Shown: positions 1 to 7,025, numbered from the stretch's first letter. The stretch is DNA of 7,816 nt from Sphingomonadaceae bacterium (GCA_004282995.1 SHLU01000110.1:1-7816); one strand, 5' to 3'. Notes: generated by a model not told the origin, from the sequence alone. Numbers and translations: made by a program.

Positions 1-2553
1 GGTCACCAGCATCAATTGCGAACCGTGCTTGACCGGGAGGCTGGCCACGACAGGACCATTGCGGTCGGGATTGCTGTCGGGCGTACCGATATTGGCCAGT
101 CCCTGGCCACCGCGGCCAATGGTGCGATATTCATAGGCCGACGAGATCTTGCCATAGCCGTTGGCCGAGAGGGTCAGGATGAACTCCTCATTCTCCTGCA
201 TCGCCGCCAGTTTGTCGGGATCGAAAGTTGGCGCTGTCTCGTTGTTCTTCCACACCGCCGAGCGCAGATAGGCTTCGCGCGTCTCCATGTCGTCTTCGAG
301 CCGGTCGAGCACGGCCATCGAAACGACCTTGGCGTCGTTCTTGAGCGTCATGCCACGAACGCCGATGCCGGTCCGGCTCTTGGTTTCGCGCGCATCGGTG
401 GCGGCAAAACGGATCGCCTTGCCGGCGTCTGAGGCGAGGAAAATCTCCTGGTCCTCGCTGAGCAGTTTTACACCAATCAGCCTGTCTCCGCTGCCATCAA
501 CGAAGCCCATGGCGTATTTGCCGTTGGTGGGCACATTGGTGAAGGCATCCATGGAGTTGCGGCGCACCATGCCTTGTTCTGTCGCGAAGACAATATTGAG
601 AGCGCCCCATTCTTCCTCGTCTTCGGGGAGGGGCAGGACGTTGGTCACCCGCTCATCGTCACCCAGAGGCAGCAGGTTGACCATCGGCCGCCCTTTGGTC
701 TGCGGGCCGCCCTCCGGCAATTTCCAGACCTTGAGGCGATAGACCCTGCCGAGATTTGTGAAGAACAGCACCGGGTTGTGGGTGCTGGTGACGAACAGTT
801 CGACGACCGCATCCTCGTCCTTGGTCGCCATGCCGCTGCGCCCCTTGCCACCGCGGCCCTGTGCACGGAAGGTGGCAAGCGGAGTGCGCTTGATATAGCC
901 GCCATGGGTCACGGTCACGACCATGTCCTCGCGCTCGATGAGGTCTTCGTCCTCGAGCCCGTCCCAGGCCGGTGCGATCTCTGATACGCGCGGAGTGGCG
1001 TATTGCTCGCGGATTTCGACGAGTTCGTTGCGCAACACGCCGTACAGCTTCACCCGATCACCCAGGATCGAAAGATATTCCTCGATTTCGTCGGCGAGTT
1101 CCTTGAGTTCGTCGCCAATTTCGTCGCGACCAAGAGCAGTCAGGCGATGCAGCCGCAGATCGAGGATTGCCTTCACTTGTCGCTCGCTGAGGCGATAGGT
1201 GCCGCCTTCCTGGTCAGCGGTCGGCTCGATCGCTTCGATCAGCTTGATATATTGCGCAATATCACCAATCGGCCATTGCTTTGAAAGCAGTTTTTCGCGG
1301 GCAATCTGCGGATTGGACGAGCCGCGGATCATGTTCACGACCTCGTCCATGTTGGACACCGCGATGACCAGGCCTAGCAAGATGTGCGCCCGTTCGCGGG
1401 CCTTGTTCAACTCGAACTTGGTGCGGCGGGTGATGACCTCCTCGCGGAAGGTGATGAAAGCGCGAATGATATCGCGCAGGGTCAAGACCTCCGGACGCCC
1501 CCCCTTGATCGCCAGCATGTTGGCCGGAAAGCTCGCCTGTGCGGGTGTGTAACGCCAAACCTGGTTGAGCACGACCTCGGGCGAGGCATCGCGCTTGAGG
1601 TCGATAACCACCCGCACGCCTTCGCGCGAGCTTTCGTCGCGAATGTCGGAGATACCCTCGATCCGCTTGTCCTTGGCAGCATCGGCTATCTTTTCGACCA
1701 GGCCAGACTTGCCAACCTGGTAGGGAATGGAGGTGAAGACGATCGACTTGCGCCCTTCGCCCCGACCGCTGGCTTTTTCCTCGATTTCATGGCGAGCCCG
1801 CATCAGGACCGATCCGCGGCCCGTAGTGTAGGCAGACCGCGCACCGGATTGACCCAGGATCAGCGGCGCAGTGGGGAAATCAGGCCCCGGAATATAATGC
1901 ATCAGCTCTTCGCTGGTGATGGCCGGGTTCTCGATGAAGGCAAGGCAGCCGTCGATTACTTCGCCCAGATTATGCGGCGGGACATTGGTCGCCATGCCGA
2001 CAGCGATACCGCCGGCCCCATTGACCAACAGGTTGGGGAATCGCGCCGGCAACACCTGTGGCTCTTTCAAAGAACCATCGTAGTTGTCCGAAAAGTTGAC
2101 CGTGTCCTTGTCGAGATCGTCGAGTAGGGCGTTGGCGACCTTCGCAAGCCGTGCCTCGGTATAACGCATCGAAGCCGGCGGATCAGGGTCCATCGAACCG
2201 AAATTGCCCTGGCCGTCGATCAACGGCACACGCAACGACCAATCCTGCGTCATGCGAGCCAGCGCGTCATAGATCGCACTGTCGCCATGCGGATGATAAT
2301 TGCCCATCACGTCGCCGACAATCTTGGCGCTCTTGCGATAGGGCCGGCCGGCAACAAAGCCGCCTTCCTTGGAGGCAAACAGGATCCGGCGGTGCACCGG
2401 CTTCAAGCCATCGCGAACGTCGGGAAGAGCCCGGCTCACGATCACGCTCATCGCGTAATCGAGATAGCTCGTCTTCATCTCATCGACGATGTCGATGCGT
2501 TCATATTCGCCCATCGGGGCGGGTGGGGGCAGTGTATCTGTATCGTCGGTCAA
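1..2553 (-). CDS. gyrA: DNA gyrase subunit A (3' end outside window)
   Basis: GyrA is the DNA-cleaving and DNA-wrapping subunit of gyrase (A2B2), which introduces negative supercoils using ATP hydrolysed by GyrB. 851 codons are visible and the reading frame is open to the window edge; roughly 50-80 C-terminal residues are probably missing (estimate from family length). The N-terminal segment contains SYLDYAMSVIVSRALPD, then HPHGDSAIYDALARMTQDW at about residues 88-106 (the quinolone-resistance region), with Ser92 and Asp96 matching E. coli Ser83 and Asp87, so the common resistance substitutions are absent. MRYTEARL holds the catalytic tyrosine, Tyr131. The DNA-wrapping beta-pinwheel C-terminal domain carries the GyrA box QGRGGKG at residues 565-571, with Gly where E. 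coli has Arg. The start chosen is TTG at 2553: an in-frame stop lies further upstream, no ATG or GTG comes before it, and a GGA-rich stretch precedes it. ATG at 2514 (MGEYER...) is the alternative but has no Shine-Dalgarno sequence. The gene is divergent from the TPR protein gene. Confidence 0.97.
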   Translation of the reverse strand, partial: MTDDTDTLPPPAPMGEYERIDIVDEMKTSYLDYAMSVIVSRALPDVRDGLKPVHRRILFASKEGGFVAGRPYRKSAKIVGDVMGNYHPHGDSAIYDALARMTQDWSLRVPLIDGQGNFGSMDPDPPASMRYTEARLAKVANALLDDLDKDTVNFSDNYDGSLKEPQVLPARFPNLLVNGAGGIAVGMATNVPPHNLGEVIDGCLAFIENPAITSEELMHYIPGPDFPTAPLILGQSGARSAYTTGRGSVLMRARHEIEEKASGRGEGRKSIVFTSIPYQVGKSGLVEKIADAAKDKRIEGISDIRDESSREGVRVVIDLKRDASPEVVLNQVWRYTPAQASFPANMLAIKGGRPEVLTLRDIIRAFITFREEVITRRTKFELNKARERAHILLGLVIAVSNMDEVVNMIRGSSNPQIAREKLLSKQWPIGDIAQYIKLIEAIEPTADQEGGTYRLSERQVKAILDLRLHRLTALGRDEIGDELKELADEIEEYLSILGDRVKLYGVLRNELVEIREQYATPRVSEIAPAWDGLEDEDLIEREDMVVTVTHGGYIKRTPLATFRAQGRGGKGRSGMATKDEDAVVELFVTSTHNPVLFFTNLGRVYRLKVWKLPEGGPQTKGRPMVNLLPLGDDERVTNVLPLPEDEEEWGALNIVFATEQGMVRRNSMDAFTNVPTNGKYAMGFVDGSGDRLIGVKLLSEDQEIFLASDAGKAIRFAATDARETKSRTGIGVRGMTLKNDAKVVSMAVLDRLEDDMETREAYLRSAVWKNNETAPTFDPDKLAAMQENEEFILTLSANGYGKISSAYEYRTIGRGGQGLANIGTPDSNPDRNGPVVASLPVKHGSQLMLVT

Positions 2554-2857
2554 AATCGTTCCGATCCGCTCGTCTTTTGCGGGGTTGTTTCTCTGGTGAG
2601 GAGGCTAGGGGAAAGGCCGCATTCAGGCCACTCGCTGGCCTCCCAGATGGGGCCTTGTTGCGCCTTTTTCCACATTTACCTACAAGCTGGCGAGAGAATA
2701 CCGGCAGGAATGCTGACAGGGCCATTCAATCGCTGTTCAGTGCGCATCCTTTACATAGGGTGGCAATCAGTGGCGAAGGGGGTTGCCCGCGCGTTCTTAA
2801 ACGTGCAGCCGCTGCCAGCAGTCAGTTTTGAAACCATAACAATCGGGAGACACGCAT
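2554..2857. other. Intergenic region between gyrA and the divergent TPR gene
   Basis: This 304-bp gap separates two divergent genes, so it should hold both their promoters. I looked for TTGACA/TATAAT-like pairs and for GGAAC...CGTT (EcfG-type) pairs on both strands and found none convincing. There is a short perfect inverted repeat at 2625-2641. A good Shine-Dalgarno sequence, GGGAG at 2845-2849, belongs to the plus-strand gene, 8 nt before its ATG. No conserved-looking small ORF or RNA gene was recognised. Open frames that cross it are extensions of antisense frames in gyrA. Confidence 0.7.
2625..2641. repeat. Short inverted repeat in the gyrA leader
   Basis: AGGCCA and TGGCCT form a perfect 6-bp inverted repeat around a 5-nt centre (CTCGC), 72-88 bases upstream of the chosen gyrA start. 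It is not followed by a T-run on either strand, so it is not an intrinsic terminator. It could be a small operator or a weak leader hairpin, but a 6-bp GC-rich dyad can occur by chance. Confidence 0.35.
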
Positions 2858-4243
2858 ATGCGTTCTATCACTCGCACTTCCGCCCGTCCGGGCACTTCCA
2901 TTGCCCTGGCCGTGGCGTTGCTTTGCGGTACCGCGATCGGCGCTGCAGCATTTGAATCGCCGGCTCATGCGCAGGACGAGAAGAAGGCCAAGCCGAAGCT
3001 CTCCAAGGGCTTCCAGAAAAGCTATGCCGGATTGGCCGAACTGGTGAACGCAGAAGCGCCCGACGAGGCAGCTATCCGCGCGGGCATTCCTGGCCTGCTG
3101 CAGAGCGTTGATACGCCGGACGATCGTAATTTCGCCGGTAATCTGCTCCTCACGGTGGGCAGCAAGTTCAGCGACCCGGCGCTCCGCCTGCAGGGCATCG
3201 ACCTGATGATCGAAAGCGGCCAGGACAATGACCGCGTCGGTCTGTTGAGCTACGCCAAGTACCAGATCCACATGGAGCAGAACAATTACGATGCCGCACG
3301 TGCCTCGTTGATTGCCGCCCATGATGCCGGATACAGCTTCGAAGGCCGCCTGGCCGATGGCACGACTTCACTGGTGACCTCTGGTGACTTGCGCCTGATG
3401 GCTGCTGAAACCTATTTTGAGGAAGATCGCTACGCCGAAGGCCTGGCTGACCTCAAGTCGTGGCTCGAATCGCGCGCTGCAGCTGGTCAGCCGATCGAAG
3501 AGCGCTGGATCCGTCGCGGCTTTGCCACTGCATTCAACAACCAGCTCGGACAGCAGGCGGCCGATTACGCCCAGATGTTCCTGACGCACTATCCGTCGAC
3601 CAATGTCTGGGCAGATGCGGTTACCGTTCAGACGGGCTTCTTCGACTACGATTCGCAGGAAGTGCTCGACCTGATGCGCCTGGCTCGCCGCACCGGTGTG
3701 CTTTCCGGCTCGCGTCTTGCGGACACCAGCATGGCTCCTGATCGTCTTGACCTGATCAAGGGTTCAATGATCCGCTTCTACCTCGATTACGTGGAAGCTG
3801 CCGATTATCGTCGTCTTCCGGGCGAAGTGAAGAATGTCCTGGAAGAAGGTATCGCAGCCGGTGTGCTGAGCTCCGGCGACGTGACCATTGCCGATACGCT
3901 TTCGGCAGCCCGTGGCCGGATCAATGCCGACAGGGCTGACCTGCCGTCGCTCGAACGCGATGCCCGCAGGTCGAGCTCGGTCAATACCGTTATGGCGGCA
4001 GGCGATGCTTTCCTGAGCTACGGCGAAGCGGCAAAGGCGGAAGAGTTCTTCGCCAAGGCACTGACGATGCCGGGTGTTGATACACCGCGCATCCAGATGC
4101 GTCTCGGCATCGCCCAGGCTGATCAGGGCAAATTTGCCGAAGCCAAGACGACGTTCGACGCAATCACTGGCAAGCGCGCGCAGATCGCGTCGCTGTGGTC
4201 GATCTACGCCCAGAACAAGATGGCGGGGAACGCAGGCGCATAA
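2858..4243 (+). CDS. Exported TPR-like repeat protein of unknown function
   Basis: The product is 461 residues. A signal peptide is clear: a basic start (MRSITRTSAR), a hydrophobic core at about residues 15-31 and an AHA cleavage motif at 36-38, with the mature protein starting QDEKKAKPK. There is no lipobox cysteine at the cut site, so it is probably periplasmic. The rest is almost all helical, Ala- and Leu-rich. TPR-like helix pairs are visible near the C-terminus (about 374-440, with AGDAFLSYGEAAKAEEFFAKA and the following QMRLGIAQADQGKFAEAK), and weaker ones in the middle. TPR proteins generally act as scaffolds for protein contacts; no enzymatic motif is seen. The start is firm: ATG at 2858 with GGGAG 8 nt upstream. 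It appears to be a single-gene unit ending at the terminator at 4269-4303. CGT, GGT and GCT codons are frequent, which may suggest good expression. I do not recognise a specific family name. Confidence 0.9.
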   Translation: MRSITRTSARPGTSIALAVALLCGTAIGAAAFESPAHAQDEKKAKPKLSKGFQKSYAGLAELVNAEAPDEAAIRAGIPGLLQSVDTPDDRNFAGNLLLTVGSKFSDPALRLQGIDLMIESGQDNDRVGLLSYAKYQIHMEQNNYDAARASLIAAHDAGYSFEGRLADGTTSLVTSGDLRLMAAETYFEEDRYAEGLADLKSWLESRAAAGQPIEERWIRRGFATAFNNQLGQQAADYAQMFLTHYPSTNVWADAVTVQTGFFDYDSQEVLDLMRLARRTGVLSGSRLADTSMAPDRLDLIKGSMIRFYLDYVEAADYRRLPGEVKNVLEEGIAAGVLSSGDVTIADTLSAARGRINADRADLPSLERDARRSSSVNTVMAAGDAFLSYGEAAKAEEFFAKALTMPGVDTPRIQMRLGIAQADQGKFAEAKTTFDAITGKRAQIASLWSIYAQNKMAGNAGA

Positions 4244-4268
4244 GCGGCTGGTTTCCTGACAATCCATG

Positions 4269-4303
4269 ACGGCGCGGGCAGCAATGTCCGCGCCGTTTTC
4301 TTT
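4269..4303 (+). terminator. Intrinsic terminator of the TPR protein gene
   Basis: A perfect 9-bp GC-rich stem (ACGGCGCGG at 4269-4277 with CCGCGCCGT at 4288-4296), extendable by a G-U and a C-G pair, is followed directly by TTTTCTTT. It lies 25 bases after the plus-strand stop codon. Read on the minus strand the hairpin is not followed by a U-run, so it should end only plus-strand transcription efficiently. Confidence 0.88.
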
Positions 4304-4309
4304 GGCGCA

Positions 4310-5035
4310 CTAACGGAGGCGTTTGACCTTGGGCGAACTGCCCGTGTGATCGACGTCGAACTGGTCGAGCGACTTGAATAGGTCCGACAGCCGCGTGAAC
4401 CCGTAGTTGCGAACGTCAAAACTGGATCGATTGCCAGCAATCGCACCAACTTCGCTCAGATAGGCATAGCCATTCTCGTCGCGATTGGCCGCCTTCAGGG
4501 CGGTGCCGAGAAGCTCGACAAGATCTTCGTCGACCTTGCTCTTCTTTTCACCCGCATTCCCCTTGGCTTTGGCGGGTTCGTCCGCCGCCCCGCGGATCAG
4601 CGCATCGATATCGATGAAGCGGGTACAGGCGGTCTTGAACGCTTCGGGGGTCTTTGTCTTGCTGCCGAAACCGTAAACGATCAGTCCATCCTGGCGCAGA
4701 CGTGTGGCCAGCGGGGTAAAGTCGCTGTCCGAACTCATGATGCCGAACCCGTCGACCTTGCCTTGATAGAGCAGGTCGATCGCGTCGATCGTCATTGCCA
4801 TGTCGGTCGCGTTCTTGCCTGCAGTGAGGTCGAACTGCTGCTGCGGCCGGATGCCGTATTTATGGGTTATTTTGTCCCAGTGCTGCAGGTTGTTTTTGGC
4901 GAAATTTCCATAAGCCCGTTTGATATTGACCTGGCCCAGCTCGGCCATCACCGTCAGCACCGGGTCGATGCCCTTGGGCGTGGTGTTGTCTGCGTCGATC
5001 AGCAGGGCAATGTTCTTGAGTTCGATGTCGGACAT
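4310..5035 (-). CDS. NYN-domain putative ribonuclease with C-terminal LOTUS-like domain
   Basis: The product is 241 residues. Residues 8-145 form a NYN domain (PIN-like nuclease fold, LabA/DUF88 group). LLIDADNTTP (11-20) gives Asp14, Asp16 and Asn17; GKNATDMAMTIDAI (73-86) gives Asp78 and Asp84; and IMSSDSDFTPLA (99-110) gives Asp103 and Asp105. This is the acidic metal-binding set expected of an active NYN nuclease. A charged linker (about 150-168, AKAKGNAGEKKSK) leads to a compact C-terminal segment (170-240, with GYAYLSEVGAIAG and YGFTRLSDLFKSL) resembling an OST-HTH/LOTUS RNA-binding domain, which often accompanies NYN. The family is thought to cut or bind RNA; the target is unknown. The start is ATG at 5035, with GGAG 9 nt upstream and only 26 nt after the carbonic anhydrase stop. 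The frame stays open upstream to 5386, but that lies inside the carbonic anhydrase gene. It is the last gene of the operon, converging on the TPR gene. Confidence 0.9.
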   Translation of the reverse strand: MSDIELKNIALLIDADNTTPKGIDPVLTVMAELGQVNIKRAYGNFAKNNLQHWDKITHKYGIRPQQQFDLTAGKNATDMAMTIDAIDLLYQGKVDGFGIMSSDSDFTPLATRLRQDGLIVYGFGSKTKTPEAFKTACTRFIDIDALIRGAADEPAKAKGNAGEKKSKVDEDLVELLGTALKAANRDENGYAYLSEVGAIAGNRSSFDVRNYGFTRLSDLFKSLDQFDVDHTGSSPKVKRLR

Positions 5036-5044
5036 CGGTGATTT

Positions 5045-5048
5045 CTCC
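5045..5048 (-). promoter_or_regulatory. Shine-Dalgarno site fixing the NYN gene start
   Basis: On the minus strand GGAG lies 9 nt before ATG 5035, in the short gap after the carbonic anhydrase stop codon. It argues for the 241-residue protein rather than the much longer open frame. Confidence 0.7.
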
Positions 5049-5061
5049 GCAGGCACGTAAT

Positions 5062-5700
5062 CTATTCGACGGGCTCGAACTGGCCGTTTTCGGGATTTAA
5101 AAGACGCAGAATGCCATCGGAAATCGCAAAATGTGCACCACGCAAAACGAGCGAGTTCTGGGCTATCTTGTCGGCAACGAAGGGGAAAGTCAGCAAATTG
5201 GCGAGGCTCACCTTCACCGCCTCGAGCTCCATCGCCAGCTCCGCCTCTCGCGTGTCTGTTCCGTAAGTTTCCGCCACCGGAATGCGCGCTTCGTCGAGCA
5301 AGCCAATCCATTGCTGAACAAACCCGCCCTGACCAGGAGATGCATCCTTCATGGACTGGGTCAACGCTGCCTTGCACCCGCCGCACAGGCCGTGACCCAT
5401 GACCAGTATCTGTCTCACCTCAAGCGTCTGCACAGCGAATTCGAGCGCTGCCGAAACACCGTGCTGGCCCGGAGTGGTCTCGTAGGGAGGAACCAGGGCG
5501 GCCACGTTCCGGACCACAAAGACTTCGCCTGGATCCACGTCGAAAATTTGCGCCGGTTCGACCCTGCTGTCGCAACAGCTGATGATCATGAGCTTGGGAT
5601 GCTGCCCCTCTTTCAGCCGTTCGAAACGGTCCCGCTGGACGGGATAGATATCCTGCCGGAACCTTTTGTATCCCTCTAGTATTTTGGCGAACTCTGGCAT
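5062..5700 (-). CDS. Beta-class carbonic anhydrase (Can/CynT type)
   Basis: This zinc enzyme interconverts CO2 and bicarbonate. The 212-residue length is typical of bacterial beta-carbonic anhydrases. The active-site set is complete: SCCDSRVEP (41-49) supplies zinc ligand Cys43 and the Asp44-Arg46 dyad, and MGHGLCGGCKA (101-111) supplies His103 and Cys106. VVRNVAALVPPY (62-73) and the EFAV segment (87-90) are also family hallmarks. No signal peptide is present, so it should be cytoplasmic. ATG 5700 shares its A with the TGA of the SbtB-like gene (TGATG), and GAGGAG lies 10 nt upstream, indicating translational coupling. Its place directly after bicarbonate-transport genes suggests that it balances imported bicarbonate with CO2 rather than acting with cyanate degradation, since no cyanase is in view. 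Which named subgroup (Can or CynT) it belongs to cannot be settled by eye. Confidence 0.96.
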   Translation of the reverse strand: MPEFAKILEGYKRFRQDIYPVQRDRFERLKEGQHPKLMIISCCDSRVEPAQIFDVDPGEVFVVRNVAALVPPYETTPGQHGVSAALEFAVQTLEVRQILVMGHGLCGGCKAALTQSMKDASPGQGGFVQQWIGLLDEARIPVAETYGTDTREAELAMELEAVKVSLANLLTFPFVADKIAQNSLVLRGAHFAISDGILRLLNPENGQFEPVE

Positions 5701-6008
5701 CAGAAGCGCTCTCCTCGAATCACCTCAACATCCCACATCGTGAGCAGCAGTCTGTGGCTGGTAAGAATGGGGGCAATATCTTCAGCAAGGATCATTGCCT
5801 TTTCATGCGGCGCGATGGTGAGGACAACAACCTTGTCAGTACCCGTAACCCGCTCTTCGCGCCAAAGTCCGTCACGACCTTTGCCCGACGTTACCGGCAT
5901 TACGGTCCAGCCCGTTATATCCGCGCGATCTATCGCGTCGGTCACGGTCTTAAGCAGGGCGGAATCCGTAAGGATTTCGATCCTTTTGCGAACGACTGTT
6001 TCAATCAT
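5700..6008 (-). CDS. sbtB: SbtB-like PII-family regulator of the bicarbonate transporter
   Basis: The product is 102 residues, the size of a PII-like trimer subunit. It shows the beta-alpha-beta ferredoxin-like pattern: RKRIEILTD (7-15), helix 16-30, GWTVMPVTSGKG (33-44), a short T-loop region (about 43-57), VVLTIAP (61-67), helix 68-84 and MWDVEVIRG (91-99). WTVMPVTSGKGR resembles the YTVMNTGGKGS segment of cyanobacterial SbtB, which binds adenine nucleotides including cAMP and c-di-AMP and docks on SbtA. The uridylylated-tyrosine T-loop of GlnB/GlnK is absent, so it is a PII-like protein rather than a canonical nitrogen PII. There is no cysteine at all, so the C-terminal CGPxGC redox loop of cyanobacterial SbtB is missing. 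ATG 6008 lies 2 nt after the sbtA stop with GGAGGA 11 nt upstream; the longer open frame running upstream overlaps sbtA and is rejected. Identification rests on fold pattern plus neighbour; ligand and function are inferred. Confidence 0.82.
   Translation of the reverse strand: MIETVVRKRIEILTDSALLKTVTDAIDRADITGWTVMPVTSGKGRDGLWREERVTGTDKVVVLTIAPHEKAMILAEDIAPILTSHRLLLTMWDVEVIRGERF
5711..5716 (-). promoter_or_regulatory. Shine-Dalgarno site of the carbonic anhydrase gene, inside sbtB
   Basis: GAGGAG on the minus strand lies in the last codons of the SbtB-like gene, 10 nt before ATG 5700. With the TGATG overlap it supports translational coupling of the two genes. Confidence 0.7.
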
Positions 6009-6010
6009 AT

Positions 6011-6988
6011 CTAACCAGTTCCTCCGCCGGCCAACATTGACGACAGCGCACCGATCAACCCAATGTTGATCAGGACATTGAAGGGGAAAGTCACGCTCAG
6101 AGACATGGTCAGATAGATGCCTGGATCCGCTTCCGGCAGAGCCAACCGCATCGCGGCTGGAACAGCAATGTAGCTTGCGCTGGCACAAAGGACGCCGAGG
6201 GCAGCGGCCGAACCCACATCGAGGCCAATCGCGGCACCGAGCGTGGTGCCAATAGCCCCGTTGACGAGCGGCAGCAGAACGGCAACCGCGACGAGGCGCC
6301 ACGTCAGGGATCGGGCATCCATAATCCTGCGCGCTGCGATCAGACCCATATCGAGCAGGAAGATGCACAGTGCGCCTTTGAACCCGGCTTCAAAGAACGG
6401 GCTGACCTCGGCGAACTTGTTGGGTCCGCCGATGATCCCGATTGCGAATGCGCCGAGCAGCAGGACGACCGAGGCATTGAAAAAGACTTCATGCAGCAGT
6501 TTGCTCTTTGATTGGCCGGTATCCGATCCTAATCCGCGAGCAAGAAGTAGGCCTGTAAGGATCGCGGGCGTCTCCATGGCAGCCATCACGGCGACCATAT
6601 AGCCTCCCGGTGGCTTGCCCTGCAGTTCGAACACCTCGACCGCCGTCACGAAGGTCACCACACTGACTGAACCGTAATGGGCCGCAACCGCGCCGGCATT
6701 TATGCGAGAAAGCTTTGCGAAGCCCTTGAGTACGCCATAGGCAACAAAAGGCAGAAGAAAGCTCGCTGCGATCCCGGCCGCCAGCGCCGCCAGCACGGTG
6801 CTGTCGATTCCCGACTTTGAAACGGCCACGCCGCCTTTCAGTCCAATCGCTGCCATCAGGTATAGCGACAGGCCCTTCGCGATGGCTTCAGGTATCGCAA
6901 GGTCGGACCGGGCGAATGCAGCCAGCAATCCCAGGACAAAAAACAAGATAACCGGGGAGGTGAATGTCTGAATGGCGCTGAGATCCAT
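6011..6988 (-). CDS. sbtA: SbtA-family sodium-dependent bicarbonate symporter
   Basis: The product is a 325-residue inner-membrane protein with about ten hydrophobic segments. It carries SbtA signatures: AAHYGSVSVVTF (102-113), VAVMAAMETPAI (132-143), LLDMGLIAARR (211-221) and the long conserved block beginning ASASYIAVPAAMRLALPEA (269-287) and running through IYLTMSLSVTFPFN (291-304). Cyanobacterial SbtA is a high-affinity Na+/HCO3- symporter of about 370 residues; this one is shorter, mainly because the cytoplasmic loop in the middle (about 151-168) is compact. It heads a tight operon with its likely regulator and a carbonic anhydrase. ATG 6988 was chosen because the protein then begins MDLSAIQTF directly before the first membrane segment, and because a TATAAT box (7026-7031) would put the RNA start downstream of the alternative TTG at 7024. 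ATG 6988 has no clear Shine-Dalgarno sequence, while TTG 7024 has GGGAGG 13 nt upstream, so the start is not certain. Substrate is inferred from family. Confidence 0.92.
   Translation of the reverse strand: MDLSAIQTFTSPVILFFVLGLLAAFARSDLAIPEAIAKGLSLYLMAAIGLKGGVAVSKSGIDSTVLAALAAGIAASFLLPFVAYGVLKGFAKLSRINAGAVAAHYGSVSVVTFVTAVEVFELQGKPPGGYMVAVMAAMETPAILTGLLLARGLGSDTGQSKSKLLHEVFFNASVVLLLGAFAIGIIGGPNKFAEVSPFFEAGFKGALCIFLLDMGLIAARRIMDARSLTWRLVAVAVLLPLVNGAIGTTLGAAIGLDVGSAAALGVLCASASYIAVPAAMRLALPEADPGIYLTMSLSVTFPFNVLINIGLIGALSSMLAGGGTG
6020..6025 (-). promoter_or_regulatory. Shine-Dalgarno site of the SbtB-like gene, inside sbtA
   Basis: GGAGGA on the minus strand, 11 nt before ATG 6008 and within the final sbtA codons, supports the short 102-residue SbtB-like protein and co-translation with sbtA. 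Confidence 0.7.
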
Positions 6989-7025
6989 GGCGTGGCTGCT
7001 AGCGGAGCTTCGTAGCCAAGACAAT

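Noticed and set aside
2706..2740. GGAAT...CGCTGTT as an EcfG-type stress promoter for the TPR gene
   Set aside because: Neither half matches the GGAAC and CGTT consensus well and the distance to the gene is over 110 bp.
1384..2955. Plus-strand open frames opposite gyrA, the longest 247 residues
   Set aside because: They are antisense shadows of gyrA, with no recognisable domains and compositions typical of the complement of GC-rich coding DNA.
2822..3322. Minus-strand open frame opposite the start of the TPR gene
   Set aside because: The plus-strand gene has a signal peptide, ribosome site and terminator; the antisense frame has none of these.
3764..4267. Minus-strand 167-residue open frame opposite the TPR gene end
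   Set aside because: It shadows the TPR coding sequence and has no supported start or known domain.
4269..4296. The hairpin as a two-way terminator also ending the sbtA operon
   Set aside because: Read on the minus strand it is followed by a mixed sequence (TCATGGATTG) with no U-run, so I count it only for the plus-strand gene; weak minus-strand activity cannot be excluded.
4310..5386. Long form of the NYN protein with about 117 extra N-terminal residues
   Set aside because: The extension lies inside the well-supported carbonic anhydrase gene and is Arg- and Cys-rich with no domain character. ATG 5035 has a good Shine-Dalgarno site and gives the expected NYN start.
5700..6368. Long form of the SbtB-like protein
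   Set aside because: The extra 120 residues overlap the conserved C-terminal half of sbtA in another frame. ATG 6008 has GGAGGA ahead of it and gives a normal PII length.
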